From an uncultured Selenomonas sp. (GTDB lineage Bacteria; Bacillota; Negativicutes; Selenomonadales; Selenomonadaceae): a stretch of DNA of 64,000 nucleotides. Positions 16,797 to 25,620 of the stretch are shown here, in pieces. Both the position numbers and the translations under genes were made by a program. Position 1 is the first letter of the stretch; each line of letters begins with the position of its first letter. The notes beneath the pieces were generated by a model. That model saw nothing but the letters and a program-made list of their open reading frames with translations, was not told where the DNA came from and searched no databases. Location of the stretch: the NCBI GenBank assembly GCA_905372355.1, contig CAJPOT010000004.1, forward strand, positions 1 to 64,000, read 5' to 3'.

Positions 16797-17660
16797 TTAC
16801 GCCCTTCCCAAGAGGCGCGCGCGTCTCGCCTCGTACATGAGGAGCGCCCCGGCGACGGAAGCGTTGAGAGAGTTGATCGCCCCATGCATCGGGATGCGCA
16901 CGAGAAAGTCACACGTCTCCTTGACGAGGCGGCCGAGTCCCTTTCCCTCGCTGCCGATGACGATGCACAGAGGACCCGTCAAGTCGGCATGGAACATGTC
17001 CTCATCGCCCGCCATATCGGCGCCGACGAACCAGAGGCCGCGCTCCTTGAGGCGCTTCATCTCCTGAACGATGTTGCCGATGCGCACGACGCGCACATGC
17101 TCGACGGCGCCTGCCGAGGTCTTGGCGACCGTCGCCGTCAGCGCGCAGCCGCGGCGCTCGGGCACGAGCACGCCGTGCACGCCCGCCGCGTCCGCCGTGC
17201 GCAGGAGCGCGCCGAAGTTGTGCGGATCTTCGATCTCATCGAGCAGCAGGAGGAGAGGCGGCTCGCCCTTTTCCTCGGCGCACGCGAAGACGTCATCGAG
17301 CGAGGCGTAGGCGACGGGCGCAGCGTAGGCGATGACGCCCTGGTGGCGCATGTCGGGCGCGAGCTGGTCGAGCTTCTCTCGCTTGCAAGTGCGCACGGGC
17401 ACGCCCTGCTCGCGTGCAAGCGAGAGAAGCGGCGCGAGCGCCGCCTCCTTCGCGCCCTGCGCGACGAGGATGCGATTGATGCCGCGCCCCGCCTTCAACG
17501 CCTCGAAGACGGCGTTCCTGCCGACGAGAATCTCATCGGCAGAAGGCGCATCGCGCCGCTCTTCCTGCCTCCCGCCGCACTTCAAGACCGTCCGCTCTTC
17601 CTTCGCAGGCCGTTTCTTCTGCTTCGTTTCCATCGCTTCGCACCATCTTCCGCTCTTCAT
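16797..17660 (-). CDS. rlmB: TrmH/SpoU-family 23S rRNA 2'-O-methyltransferase RlmB
   Basis: A 287-residue SPOUT methyltransferase expected to methylate the ribose of G2251 in 23S rRNA. After a charged N-terminal tail of about 40 residues comes the substrate-binding domain (ILVGRNAVFEALKAG), then the knot: DEIEDPHNFGALLRTADAAG, IGSEGKGL and MHGAINSLNASVA, the last two forming the SAM pocket. The ATG immediately follows the thyX stop, with GGAG 8 bp upstream. The N-terminal extension is longer than in E. coli. Confidence 0.9.
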   Translation of the reverse strand: MKSGRWCEAMETKQKKRPAKEERTVLKCGGRQEERRDAPSADEILVGRNAVFEALKAGRGINRILVAQGAKEAALAPLLSLAREQGVPVRTCKREKLDQLAPDMRHQGVIAYAAPVAYASLDDVFACAEEKGEPPLLLLLDEIEDPHNFGALLRTADAAGVHGVLVPERRGCALTATVAKTSAGAVEHVRVVRIGNIVQEMKRLKERGLWFVGADMAGDEDMFHADLTGPLCIVIGSEGKGLGRLVKETCDFLVRIPMHGAINSLNASVAGALLMYEARRARLLGRA

Positions 17661-18308
17661 TCAGCGCACTCCGGGCTTCACGATATACCTCGCGAGCCAC
17701 GGCTCTTCTTCGACGAGGAGGTCGCGCATCTTGAGCATCATGTCGCGGATCTCCCACTGTGCGCCCGGCGTCGTCACGCGCTTTTCGTAGACGTCCATGA
17801 AGGAACGCAGGTTGAGCGTCGTCACGAAATTCGTGCATGCCGCGCCCGGCAGCACGAAGCGTGCGTCCTGCTTCGCCACGCCGATCGCGAGAAGATCGTC
17901 GTAGGCCTTTTGAATCACCTGCATCGTTTCCATATAGCGCACATACGCCGCTTCCTTCTCACGAATCGTCTCGGGCACGACGTGGGCGAAGATGCCGTCC
18001 GCCTGCTTTTCCGACTGCTCCGAAACGTAGCGCTGGCTCTGGACACTCAACGACACGCCGATGCGGTGGCGCGAATACTGCGCGAGAAGCGTGCGCGAGA
18101 CGCCCTTGACGGCAAACGTCATCGAGCAGTGCTCGACGACCGAGAGGTGCTTGCTCGTCATGATGCGTTCCAACAGGCGCAGCATATCCGCCTCGCTCTT
18201 TTCCTCGGCCAGAAGCTCGATGGGCGAATCCGCGCTGTAGCAGGTACGCGCTGCCGTCCAGCACGTTTTGAGGTAATTCGGCGTCTTTGCAATCAACTGT
18301 ATTTCCAA
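17661..18308 (-). CDS. thyX: flavin-dependent thymidylate synthase
   Basis: Makes dTMP from dUMP using FAD, NADPH and methylene-tetrahydrofolate. The 215-residue protein has the ThyX fold and its signature around RHRIGVSLSVQSQRY. Counting literally, the segment between RHR and the aligned Ser is eight residues, one more than in the classical RHRx7S. The start is TTG at 18308 with AAAGGA 8 bp upstream. It is inserted between mrnC and rlmB, which are adjacent in Bacillus. Confidence 0.93.
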   Translation of the reverse strand: MEIQLIAKTPNYLKTCWTAARTCYSADSPIELLAEEKSEADMLRLLERIMTSKHLSVVEHCSMTFAVKGVSRTLLAQYSRHRIGVSLSVQSQRYVSEQSEKQADGIFAHVVPETIREKEAAYVRYMETMQVIQKAYDDLLAIGVAKQDARFVLPGAACTNFVTTLNLRSFMDVYEKRVTTPGAQWEIRDMMLKMRDLLVEEEPWLARYIVKPGVR

Positions 18309-18342
18309 GGCTCTTTTCCTTTCATCTTCGTAAGACGTGCCG

Positions 18343-18861
18343 TCATTCAGCCGCCCCTTTCTTCACGCGCTGTCCGCGTTTAGCGGCAATCTCCGCCATC
18401 ATGCCCTGCGCGATGGCCTGAAACGCCCATTCGGCGATCTCATCCAAACGCTCCGTATCTTTTTCCAAAAACAGCGTGCCAAGAAGCGCCTCGAAGCCCG
18501 TGCTCGCATGGTACTCGGCGACGCTCGCGCGGCGCGGCGCATGGCTCTTCGCGTTCCTGCCGCGGCGGAAGATGCCGCGCTCGCGCTCCGTCAGACGCTC
18601 CTCAATCGCGTGATATGCCTTCGCCTGCCAGACCGCCGAGACGATCTGCGCGGCGAAATCGCTCAGGACGTGCACCTGCGACTGCTCGAAGGATAGAAGG
18701 CGCGTGCGCACGAAGAGATGGAAGTAGGCGTCGCCGATGTAGGCGAGCACAAGGGGGCTGGCGAGGCGCACATCAATTCCTTCGTAGCGCTCGGCGATGC
18801 CGCCCTCGCCGTCGGGCGTGAACATTGAACCGACGATGGCGCGAAAGCGATCGAACCTCAT
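18343..18861 (-). CDS. mrnC: Mini-ribonuclease III
   Basis: A 172-residue RNase III-type catalytic domain without a double-strand RNA-binding domain, used in Bacillus for 23S rRNA 3'-end maturation. The acidic residues are visible in LAYIGDAYFHLFVR and in STGFEALLGTLFL. ATG at 18861 overlaps the TGA of cysS (ATGA), so the genes are coupled; the same cysS-mrnC order occurs in Bacillus. Confidence 0.9.
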   Translation of the reverse strand: MRFDRFRAIVGSMFTPDGEGGIAERYEGIDVRLASPLVLAYIGDAYFHLFVRTRLLSFEQSQVHVLSDFAAQIVSAVWQAKAYHAIEERLTERERGIFRRGRNAKSHAPRRASVAEYHASTGFEALLGTLFLEKDTERLDEIAEWAFQAIAQGMMAEIAAKRGQRVKKGAAE

Positions 18862-20288
18862 GCGCGCTTCCACCGTGCGCCCTGCGGCGTATCCTCGATG
18901 ACGACGCCGCGAGCCTTGAGTTCGTCGCGCAGATGATCGGCGAGCGCCCAATTCTTCTCCTCACGCGCCTTCTGGCGCAGATTGAGGAGAAGTTCCATAA
19001 GGCTGTCGACAAGCCCGTCCGCCGCCTTTTCTTCCTTTGCCTCGAAGATGCCGATGACTTCCGCCATCTCGGCGTAGACGGCACGAACCTTGGCGAAGTT
19101 CGCCGCGTCGAAGGCAGCTGCACCCGTCGTGACCTCGTTGTAATAGATATTGATTTCCTTCGATAGGGAGAAAAGGTGGCTGATGGCGAGCGCCGTATTG
19201 AAATCGTCGTCCATCGCTTCGTAGAACGCCGCCTTGGCTTCCATCGCCGCTGCCAAAAGCGACTTCGCGCTGCCTGCGCCCTCGTCCTTGCGCGACGAGA
19301 GTTCCGCGGCATTGTCCCACGAATTCTTGAGGCGCGCGAGGCTCGTCTTCGCCTCCGCCAAGCGCTCGTCGGTGAAATCGAGCGGACTGCGGTAGTGCGT
19401 CTGCACGATGAAGAAGCGCACGACCTCTCCCGCGTATTTCTCCAAAATGTCCTTGACGGTGAAGAAGTTGTTTTTCGACTTCGACATCTTCTCGTCATGG
19501 ATCGTGATGAAGCCATTGTGCAGCCAGTAGCGAGCGAAGCTGTGGTCGTCGCCCGTGCATGCCTGCGCCTGTGCGATCTCGTTCTCGTGATGCGGGAAGA
19601 TGAGATCGCTGCCACCGCCGTGGAAGTCGAACGTCTCGCCCAGATACTTCATCGACATCGTTGAACACTCGATGTGCCAGCCCGGACGCCCCTTGCCCCA
19701 CGGACTGTCCCAAGATGGCTCTCCGGGCTTCGCCGCCTTCCACAGCGCGAAATCCATCGGATGATGCTTGCGCTCGTCGACGCCGACGCGTGCGCCCGCC
19801 TGCATGTCGTCCAAGGAGCGGCCGCTGAGCTTGCCGTAGCCCGCGAAGCGCTCCACGCTGTAGTAGACGTCGCCGTCGAGCGCATAGGCATAGCCCTTCT
19901 CGATGAGCTTTTCGATCACGGCGAGCACGTCCGCAATATGCTCCGAAACGCGCGGATAGGCGTCGGCGCGGCGCACGTTGAGCGCGTCGATCGCCTTGAA
20001 GTATTCCGCGATGTAGTGGTCGGCGAGCTCCTTCCACGTCTCGCCCGCCTCCTTTGCACGGCGGATGATCTTGTCGTCGATGTCCGTGAAGTTCTGCACG
20101 TAGCGCACGGCATAGCCCTTCTTCTCCAGATAGCGGCGCACGACATCCCATGTGACAAAGGGACGCGCGTTGCCGATATGCGGGTCGTTGTACGGCGTCA
20201 CGCCGCAGCAGTAGATGCTCGCCTTGCCCGGCTCAAGGGGCTTGAATTCCTCTTTCTCGCGCGTCAGCGTATTGTAAACCCTCAGCAT
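18858..20288 (-). CDS. cysS: cysteinyl-tRNA synthetase
   Basis: Charges tRNA-Cys. The 476-residue class I synthetase shows the HIGH motif as DPHIGNAR (about 35-42), KMSKS, and zinc ligands in YCCGVTPYN, WHIECS and the HHEN segment. Length is normal. GGAGG from the end of ispF sits 8 bp before its ATG. No cysE or gltX lies between ispF and cysS, unlike in Bacillus. Confidence 0.97.
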   Translation of the reverse strand: MLRVYNTLTREKEEFKPLEPGKASIYCCGVTPYNDPHIGNARPFVTWDVVRRYLEKKGYAVRYVQNFTDIDDKIIRRAKEAGETWKELADHYIAEYFKAIDALNVRRADAYPRVSEHIADVLAVIEKLIEKGYAYALDGDVYYSVERFAGYGKLSGRSLDDMQAGARVGVDERKHHPMDFALWKAAKPGEPSWDSPWGKGRPGWHIECSTMSMKYLGETFDFHGGGSDLIFPHHENEIAQAQACTGDDHSFARYWLHNGFITIHDEKMSKSKNNFFTVKDILEKYAGEVVRFFIVQTHYRSPLDFTDERLAEAKTSLARLKNSWDNAAELSSRKDEGAGSAKSLLAAAMEAKAAFYEAMDDDFNTALAISHLFSLSKEINIYYNEVTTGAAAFDAANFAKVRAVYAEMAEVIGIFEAKEEKAADGLVDSLMELLLNLRQKAREEKNWALADHLRDELKARGVVIEDTPQGARWKRA

Positions 20289-20774
20289 TTATTTTTCCTC
20301 CATTCGCTCCAAAGAAGCGACAGCGTAGGCGGATATGCCTTTCTCCTCGCCCGTAAAACCGAGCTTTTCTTCCGTCGTCGCCTTCACATTCACCTGATCC
20401 AGCTCCAAATCGAGCTTTTCGGCGATGTTCCGGCGCATTTCCTCGATGTAGGGCGCGAACTTCGGACGCTGCGCCACGATCGTCGCGTCGATGTTGCCGA
20501 CGCAATAGCCCTTCGCACGAATCATTTCCGCGACATGCTCCAAGAGCTTCATGCTCGACACGCCTTTCCAGCGATCATCACTGTCGGGGAAATGCCTGCC
20601 GAGATCGCCGAGCGCCGCCGCGCCCAAGAGGGCGTCCTCGACGGCGTGCAGCAGCACATCGGCGTCCGAATGTCCCAGAAGCCCATATTCATGCGGGATG
20701 TCGACGCCGCCCACGATGAGCTTGCGCCCTGTCACCAGACGGTGCACGTCGTATCCCATGCCAAATCTCGTCAT
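20289..20774 (-). CDS. ispF: 2-C-methyl-D-erythritol 2,4-cyclodiphosphate synthase
   Basis: Fifth enzyme of the MEP isoprenoid pathway; forms the cyclic diphosphate and releases CMP. The 161-residue protein has the zinc motif GYDVH (8-12), [17 protein letters not shown] and the late [11 protein letters not shown]. Its ATG overlaps the ispD stop by 4 bp. cysS follows directly. Confidence 0.97.
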   Translation of the reverse strand: MTRFGMGYDVHRLVTGRKLIVGGVDIPHEYGLLGHSDADVLLHAVEDALLGAAALGDLGRHFPDSDDRWKGVSSMKLLEHVAEMIRAKGYCVGNIDATIVAQRPKFAPYIEEMRRNIAEKLDLELDQVNVKATTEEKLGFTGEEKGISAYAVASLERMEEK

Positions 20775-21484
20775 ATCGTCACCTTCATTTCATCCGCAAT
20801 TCCTGCAGGATGCGCCAGAAGCGACTCCGCCATCCACAAATCTTCAGGTGTCGTGATCTTCAAATTGCCGTAGTCACTCTCAACGACGAAGACCGCCTCG
20901 CCGATTCGCTCGACGAGACTCGCGTCGTCTGTGCCAAGAAAGCCGTCCTGCGCCGCCTTCTCGTAGGCGCGTTCCAAAATCTCACGGCGAAATCCCTGCG
21001 GTGTCTGCACCTCCCAGAGACTTGCACGCGCCGGCGTCGCCTCGACGCGTCCATCCTCACCGACAACCTTGATCGTGTTCTTCGCACGCACGGCAGTGAT
21101 GGCCGCGCCCTTCTCACGCGCCGCAAAGATGACCGCTTCGATTGCAGCAAGGCTCACTAAAGGCCGCGCCGCATCGTGCACGAGCACAACGTCGGCATTT
21201 GCGGCGAGATGCGCCATGCCGTTCGCGATCGAATACTGACGCTCAGCGCCGCCTTGAACAACGCGCCAAGGCTTCAATCCCTGCGCCTTCTCCAGCATCC
21301 CCTCGACAAAAGCGATCTCATCCTTGGCGACGACGACGATCAGTTCGGCGACTGCAGGCACGGCGGAAAAGCGCCGCAGCGTGCGAAGCAGGATCGGCAC
21401 GCCGGAAAGTTCCAGAAGCACCTTGTTTCTGTCCGCCTTCATTCGCCTTCCTGCACCCGCCGCCGGAAAAATCACGGAAACCAT
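20771..21484 (-). CDS. ispD: 2-C-methyl-D-erythritol 4-phosphate cytidylyltransferase
   Basis: Third enzyme of the MEP pathway; couples CTP to methylerythritol phosphate. The 237-residue protein starts with the nucleotide loop [15 protein letters not shown] and has HDAARPLV and the [10 protein letters not shown] segment. ATG at 21484 has AAGGAGG just upstream; the open frame continues upstream without family resemblance. Overlaps ispF by 4 bp. Confidence 0.96.
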   Translation of the reverse strand: MVSVIFPAAGAGRRMKADRNKVLLELSGVPILLRTLRRFSAVPAVAELIVVVAKDEIAFVEGMLEKAQGLKPWRVVQGGAERQYSIANGMAHLAANADVVLVHDAARPLVSLAAIEAVIFAAREKGAAITAVRAKNTIKVVGEDGRVEATPARASLWEVQTPQGFRREILERAYEKAAQDGFLGTDDASLVERIGEAVFVVESDYGNLKITTPEDLWMAESLLAHPAGIADEMKVTI

Positions 21485-21517
21485 AAAGCCTCCTTGCATA
21501 TACTGCTTTATAAACGC

Positions 21518-21549
21518 GCCGCCGATAAGTCGCATGACCTATCGGCGGC
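21518..21549 (-). terminator. hairpin between yacL-like gene and ispD
   Basis: Perfect 10-bp stem GCCGCCGATA / TATCGGCGGC with a 12-nt loop, starting just after the PIN-TRAM gene stop. On the minus strand it is followed only by GCGTTTATAAAG, so it may be a weak terminator or an RNA-stability hairpin. Confidence 0.4.
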
Positions 21550-21557
21550 ACTCTCAT

Positions 21558-22715
21558 TCACCAATGTCTGGGCTTTGCAAAAATCATGCGTCCGGCTGCT
21601 GTCTGCAGCGCCGACGTGACCTCCACTTCAATCGTATTGTTGATATGGCGGCGGCCGTTCTCGATGACGATCATCGTGCCGTCATCGAGATAGGCGACGC
21701 CCTGTCCCGGCTCCTTGCCTTCCTTGACGACGGAAACGCGCATCGTCTCGCCCGGAATGACGACGGGCTTCACGGCATTGGAAAGCTCGTTGATGTTGAG
21801 GACGGGCACGTCGCGCAACTCTGCAACCTTGTTCAGGTTGAAATCATTCGTGATGAGCTTGCCGCCCACGACCTGCGCGAGGCGCACGAGCTTCGAGTCG
21901 ACCTCGGCGATGTCGTCGAAGTCCTGGCTCGTGATCTCGACCTCCATCTTCGATTCCATGCGTATGCGCTGCAGGACATCGAGTCCGCGCCTGCCGCGCA
22001 CGCGTTTCAACGCATCTGAGGAATCGGCAATATGCTGCAGTTCTTCCAAGACGAACTCAGGGATGAGCAATGTACCGTCAATGAAGCCCGTCTCACATAT
22101 ATCGGCGATGCGTCCATCGATGATGACGCTCGTATCGAGCAGCTTGTAGAGCTTGGACGATTTCTGTTCCTTACCGATTTGCCCCAGCGCTTCCTTTGCC
22201 TTCGCCTGCGCCTTCGCCTCGCGGCTCTTGCTGATCAGATTCGGCAGCGTGCCGAAAAGATCGCCGACTTCCTTGCGCTTTTTGATCGTGATATGAATGC
22301 CGAGATAGCCGAACACGATGCTGAAAACGACAGGAAAATATGCACCGACGAGCGGGATCTTGGAAAACGCCGCTCCCAATAAATTTGCAATGATAAGTCC
22401 GATGGCCAGCCCCGCTGCGCCTGCGATGACATCATGAATCGGCATCTTGTTCAGCTGCGTTTCGACCCAATAGGTGAAGCGCTTGAGCGTAGCCGTGAAA
22501 AGTGGCGTCGTGATGAAGCCGAGAACTCCGCCCAAAACAGCACCGACAAGAATGCAGACGAGCGAAGCGAGCGTCAGGCCGAAGAGTCCGAGATCCAGTT
22601 TGAGAACTTCCGTGCTCAGAAACAAGGTCAGAAGCGGACTGGCAAGTTGCATGAGCGCTCCGCCGAGAATGGCGAAGATCAGCGTGATGAAAAAACGCAA
22701 TACTTTTTCGAGCAA
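21558..22715 (-). CDS. PIN/TRAM-domain membrane protein, YacL-like
   Basis: A 385-residue membrane protein with about four N-terminal transmembrane helices (residues 5-150), a cytoplasmic PIN nuclease-like domain ([15 protein letters not shown] onward, with further acidic residues in PEFVLEEL and NDFN) and a C-terminal TRAM RNA-binding domain (residues about 310-385). Family members such as YacL may be RNases, but activity is not established. The likely start is TTG at 22715, with GGAGGG 7 bp upstream; the frame given by an earlier codon is poor. Followed by ispD as in Bacillus. Confidence 0.88.
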   Translation of the reverse strand: MLEKVLRFFITLIFAILGGALMQLASPLLTLFLSTEVLKLDLGLFGLTLASLVCILVGAVLGGVLGFITTPLFTATLKRFTYWVETQLNKMPIHDVIAGAAGLAIGLIIANLLGAAFSKIPLVGAYFPVVFSIVFGYLGIHITIKKRKEVGDLFGTLPNLISKSREAKAQAKAKEALGQIGKEQKSSKLYKLLDTSVIIDGRIADICETGFIDGTLLIPEFVLEELQHIADSSDALKRVRGRRGLDVLQRIRMESKMEVEITSQDFDDIAEVDSKLVRLAQVVGGKLITNDFNLNKVAELRDVPVLNINELSNAVKPVVIPGETMRVSVVKEGKEPGQGVAYLDDGTMIVIENGRRHINNTIEVEVTSALQTAAGRMIFAKPRHW

Positions 22716-22742
22716 TAAACATCCCTCCCCATATAATGGAAA

Positions 22743-22790
22743 TGACAAAGCCAAACAGATTTATCATACTAAATCTATTCGGCTTTGTCA
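22743..22790 (-). terminator. probable terminator after carD
   Basis: Imperfect 21-bp inverted repeat (outer TGACAAAGCC / GGCTTTGTCA) with a 6-nt loop, about 50 bp after the carD stop. The trailing minus-strand sequence is only moderately T-rich (ATTTCCATTATAT). Confidence 0.55.
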
Positions 22791-22838
22791 AAAGAAATCA
22801 CTCTCGAATCGCTGGGGTCTTCCCGGCAATCGTCAGCA

Positions 22839-23330
22839 TCAGGCAAAATCGTTTTCCGCAAGGATGCCATCCATCCACGACTTGACTTCCTCGGGCGATT
22901 TGCTGCAGGCATAGACAAGCTCACTGACGATAATCTGCCGCGCGAGATCCAGAAGGCGCCGCTCGCCGCTCGAAATCTTGCGCAGGCGATCCTGCAGGAC
23001 GAGATTTCGCGCGACAGCCGCCACATCGCAGATGTCACCGCTCTTCATGCGCTCAAGATTCGCATGAAAGCGCTTGTTCCAGCTTCCCGTCGCACGCTCG
23101 GGAGCCATCTGCAGAATGTCCTTGACCTCTTCGACCTGCGTTTCGGGAATCACGTCTCGAAGACCCATATTATCCACGTTGTCCGTCGGTATCATGACCT
23201 TCATGTTGCCCAATGGCATTTGAAGCACATAATAGGATTTGCCCTCGCCGAGCACCTCGCAATCCTCTATGCCGGAAATCACGCCCGCCCCATGCATCGG
23301 ATAGACAACTGTGTCACCAACCTGAAGCAA
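22839..23330 (-). CDS. carD: CarD-family RNA polymerase-binding regulator
   Basis: A 163-residue regulator of the CarD/CdnL/TRCF-RID family. The N-terminal Tudor-like domain starts VGDTVVYPMHGAGVI, and the helical DNA-contacting domain follows with MAPERATGSWNKRFHANLERM. Such proteins bind the RNA polymerase beta subunit and stabilise open complexes, often at rRNA promoters. I use TTG at 23330, with GGAGG 7 bp upstream; the longer frame to 23411 adds unrelated residues. It heads the yacL-ispD-ispF-cysS direction of transcription. Confidence 0.9.
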   Translation of the reverse strand: MLQVGDTVVYPMHGAGVISGIEDCEVLGEGKSYYVLQMPLGNMKVMIPTDNVDNMGLRDVIPETQVEEVKDILQMAPERATGSWNKRFHANLERMKSGDICDVAAVARNLVLQDRLRKISSGERRLLDLARQIIVSELVYACSKSPEEVKSWMDGILAENDFA

Positions 23331-23430
23331 TGCTACACCTCCTGCCCTTTCCCCATGCAAAACGCACGGAATTAAAAAACTATCCGCATACATTATAGCA
23401 CAAATCTTCATAAGTTGAAAGAAAATAAGT

Positions 23431-23459
23431 AGTTTATCATATCCCTCATTTTATGTCAA
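23431..23459 (-). promoter_or_regulatory. carD promoter
   Basis: On the minus strand TTGACA (23454-23459), 17 bp, TAAACT (23431-23436). A second candidate -10, TATAAT at 23392-23397, lies closer to the gene but has a poor -35. Confidence 0.6.
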
Positions 23460-23494
23460 TCAGGTTTTATCATATTTAGGATAATTCTCTTACA

Positions 23495-23707
23495 TTATGA
23501 ATCCAGATCATGTCCATGCCTATGCCCCAAGGCCGCCGCCCATTCGTGACTGATGAGTCCGCCATGGGCAAAAAGTTCGACGATGTGCGCATTCGTCTCA
23601 CGAATCGCCCGCGCTTCTTCTTCCGTGCCGCCGTTTCGGATGCGGGCATGGTAAGATTTTTTCAGCTGACGGTTGATGCGGTAATACTGCTGTGTGCGAA
23701 AATACAT
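23495..23707 (-). CDS. hypothetical small basic protein
   Basis: A 70-residue protein starting MYFRTQQYYRINRQLKKSYH, rich in Tyr, Arg and His and ending in HRHGHDLDS. No domain recognised. ATG at 23707 has AGAGGGG 7 bp upstream, which supports it as a real gene. It lies between carD and the T-box region. No partner gene is apparent. Confidence 0.5.
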   Translation of the reverse strand: MYFRTQQYYRINRQLKKSYHARIRNGGTEEEARAIRETNAHIVELFAHGGLISHEWAAALGHRHGHDLDS

Positions 23708-23763
23708 GAGTTTTCCCCTCTCTTCTGCGCTTCTTACTAGCGCGGCAGTCGGCATGTCCTTCC

Positions 23764-23796
23764 AAGACGCACCGATAAAGTCAGTACTTCCCTTTT
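23764..23796. repeat. short copy of dispersed repeat family 1
   Basis: The segment with CGCACCGATAAAGTCAGTAC and CTTCCCTTTTA resembles the two ends of the 70-bp element at 44921-44990 with its middle missing. Assigned by eye; a weak copy. The 564-bp gap 23708-24271 also holds a second repeat, a promoter and the T-box leader, and no gene. Confidence 0.4.
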
Positions 23797-23821
23797 AGTA
23801 TAGCAAACTACACGCACACGC

Positions 23822-23860
23822 GTCCACTTTTTGGACATTGTACGCCGCCCTTACATGAAA
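23822..23860 (+). repeat. dispersed repeat family 2, copy A
   Basis: A 39-nt segment, GTCCACTT..TGGAC..TTGTACGCCG..CCTTACATGAAA, matching 35 of 39 positions on the opposite strand at 27649-27687. The first 15 nt form a small palindrome (GTCCA / TGGAC). Confidence 0.75.
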
Positions 23861-23904
23861 AAGCAGCCCGATCGACCAAGCGAAAATAAATTTTCTCCAA
23901 ATGC

Positions 23905-23933
23905 TTGACAACCTTCTTTCCGAGGAGTATATT
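23905..23933 (+). promoter_or_regulatory. promoter of the T-box transcript
   Basis: Perfect TTGACA (23905-23910), 17 bp, TATATT (23928-23933). Transcription would begin near 23940, giving a leader of about 330 nt before the transporter gene. Confidence 0.8.
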
Positions 23934-23984
23934 ATGCTTCATCGAGGTTACAACTTAACAAACCACGATACGAAGAATACATCG

Positions 23985-24240
23985 CCAAAATTCTATGACG
24001 GGAAAGAGTATTCGTGATACGCTGTCTTACAGAGAGCCGCTCCTGTGCTGAAAAGCGGCAGAAAGCCTCGCGAAGAAAATCCTCCCCGAGAAGCAAAGCT
24101 GAAATCGAGTAAGCCGAGCCGTTCCTTCCGCGTTAGAGGAAGCGCGTATGACTGTACGCGGCAAGCGCCCGCTTCATGCGGGAATCTGGGTGGTACCGCG
24201 GATAATCCTCCGTCCCTTTCGAGGGGCGGAGTTTTTGTTT
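23985..24240 (+). promoter_or_regulatory. T-box riboswitch leader
   Basis: The leader has the AGTA box (AAAGAGTA, 24003-24010), an AGAGAG / GCTG stem I apex (24031-24050), the T-box core TGGGTGGTACCGCG (24187-24200) and a terminator hairpin. GGGA 24000-24003 pairs with TCCC 24083-24086, and TTCGTG 24011-24016 with CGCGAA 24069-24074, which places the specifier loop at 24075-24082. By usual spacing to the GAG that follows, ATC (Ile) at 24079-24081 is the best candidate; AAT, CCT and CTC are alternatives. The TGGT bulge predicts a tRNA with discriminator A, consistent with Ile, Pro or Leu and not Asn. Confidence 0.92.
24208..24236 (+). terminator. T-box-controlled intrinsic terminator
   Basis: Stem CTCCGTCCCT / AGGGGCGGAG with loop TTCG, then TTTTTGTTT. 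It competes with the antiterminator formed by the T-box core when uncharged tRNA is bound. Confidence 0.88.
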
Positions 24241-24271
24241 ATCATCCTGCATTATTTTAGGAGGAATCATT

Positions 24272-25606
24272 ATGGAAAATTTGGATCTCGCCCGTCTCAG
24301 ACGAAAGCGCGACCTGCGCATCATCCTGCCCGTCTTCCTCGTGTCCATCATCGCCTGCATCGACCGCGTGAACATCGCCTATGCAGCGCTGACGATGACG
24401 CAGGATCTCGACTGGATCACGCCCGAAATCTTCGGTGCAGGCGCGGGCATTTTCTTCATGGGCTATCTGCTCCTGGAAATCCCCGGCGCACTCATCGCCG
24501 CCCGCTTTTCCGCCGCGAAGTGGATCGCACGCATCATGTTCACATGGGGACTTGTCTGCATCTTCATGGCATTCATGCAGACGCAGACGGAGTTCTACCT
24601 TTGCCGTTTCCTGCTCGGCGCCTCGGAAGCGAGCCTATATCCCGTCATCTACTCCGTGCTCTTCGCACGCTGGTTTTCCGAAAGGGAGAGAGCACGCGCC
24701 AATTCCCTCATGTTGACGTCACTTCTCATCTCAACGATCATCGGCGCGCCGCTCGCGGGCTTCCTGTTGCAGACCTCTTTCTTTGGCATGCACGGCTGGC
24801 AAGAACTGTTCATCTTGGAGGCAGGGCCCGCCCTCCTCTTCGCCGTATTTTTCTTCTACTTCGTCAAAGACAAGCCCGACCAGGTTTCCTGGCTCAGTGC
24901 AGAAGAAAAGGAATACTTAAACCGCCAGTACGAAGAAGAGCAAGCGCGTATGCAAAGCGTCAAGAAATACACGATCTTCCAGGCTTTCTCCGATCCCAAG
25001 GTCTTGAAACTCTGCTTCATCTACTTCATGTGGGTCATCGGCTTCTGGGGCTTCAACTTCTGGATGCCGACGGTGCTCAAGGGGCTTTCGGGCTGGTCAA
25101 CCGGATTCCTCGGCGGCGCCATCGCCATTCCGATGACGGCGGCACTCATCGTGCAGGTCATCATCGGCAAAACCTCGACGAAGACGGGCGACAAGGTCTG
25201 GCACGTCGCGGGCGCTCTCCTCGTCGGCGCCGTCGGCCTAGGACTCAGCCCCTTTGCTGATGACATGTACACGGCACTCTTCCTCGTCTGCCTGTCCGCC
25301 ATCGGCATCTACGCCGCCATGGGCGTCTGGTGGACGATCCCGACGAGCTTCCTCTCCGGCTCCGCCGCTGCCGGCAGCGTCGCCCTCATCAACTCCTGCG
25401 GCAATCTCGGCGGCTGGGTCGGCCCCTACATGATGGGCTGGCTCAAGACGGAGACAGGCTCCTTCGACACGGGCTACTTCCTCATGGCGCTCTTCATGTT
25501 CATCGCCGCGCTTACGGTGCTGACGATCCAATACCGCTGGAACGGGGCGCGAAAAACAGCACAGAGAGAAAGCGAACATCCGGTTCCTCTGCAGCAGGAA
25601 GCGTAA
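24272..25606 (+). CDS. MFS transporter, anion:cation symporter (ACS) type
   Basis: A 444-residue, 12-helix major facilitator transporter. The N-terminus RKRDLRIILPVFLVSIIACIDRVNIAYA, with the Asp-Arg-x-Asn of helix 1, is the mark of the ACS family, whose members carry organic anions such as hexuronates, tartrate, phthalate or hydroxyphenylacetate. Helix 4-5 has LGASEASLYPV. GGAGG precedes the ATG. Expression is under a T-box, so the cargo is probably an amino acid, keto acid or precursor linked to the sensed tRNA (Ile is my best guess). It stands alone between two terminators. Confidence 0.85.
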   Translation: MENLDLARLRRKRDLRIILPVFLVSIIACIDRVNIAYAALTMTQDLDWITPEIFGAGAGIFFMGYLLLEIPGALIAARFSAAKWIARIMFTWGLVCIFMAFMQTQTEFYLCRFLLGASEASLYPVIYSVLFARWFSERERARANSLMLTSLLISTIIGAPLAGFLLQTSFFGMHGWQELFILEAGPALLFAVFFFYFVKDKPDQVSWLSAEEKEYLNRQYEEEQARMQSVKKYTIFQAFSDPKVLKLCFIYFMWVIGFWGFNFWMPTVLKGLSGWSTGFLGGAIAIPMTAALIVQVIIGKTSTKTGDKVWHVAGALLVGAVGLGLSPFADDMYTALFLVCLSAIGIYAAMGVWWTIPTSFLSGSAAAGSVALINSCGNLGGWVGPYMMGWLKTETGSFDTGYFLMALFMFIAALTVLTIQYRWNGARKTAQRESEHPVPLQQEA

Positions 25607-25620
25607 ACCAACCAAACAAA

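Noticed and set aside
16764..18383. A 539-codon plus-strand frame opposite rlmB and thyX
   Set aside because: Shadow of conserved genes; product has no recognisable motif.
24078..24080. AAT (Asn) as the T-box specifier
   Set aside because: The TGGT bulge predicts a discriminator A, while bacterial tRNA-Asn has G; spacing to the following GAG also fits ATC better.
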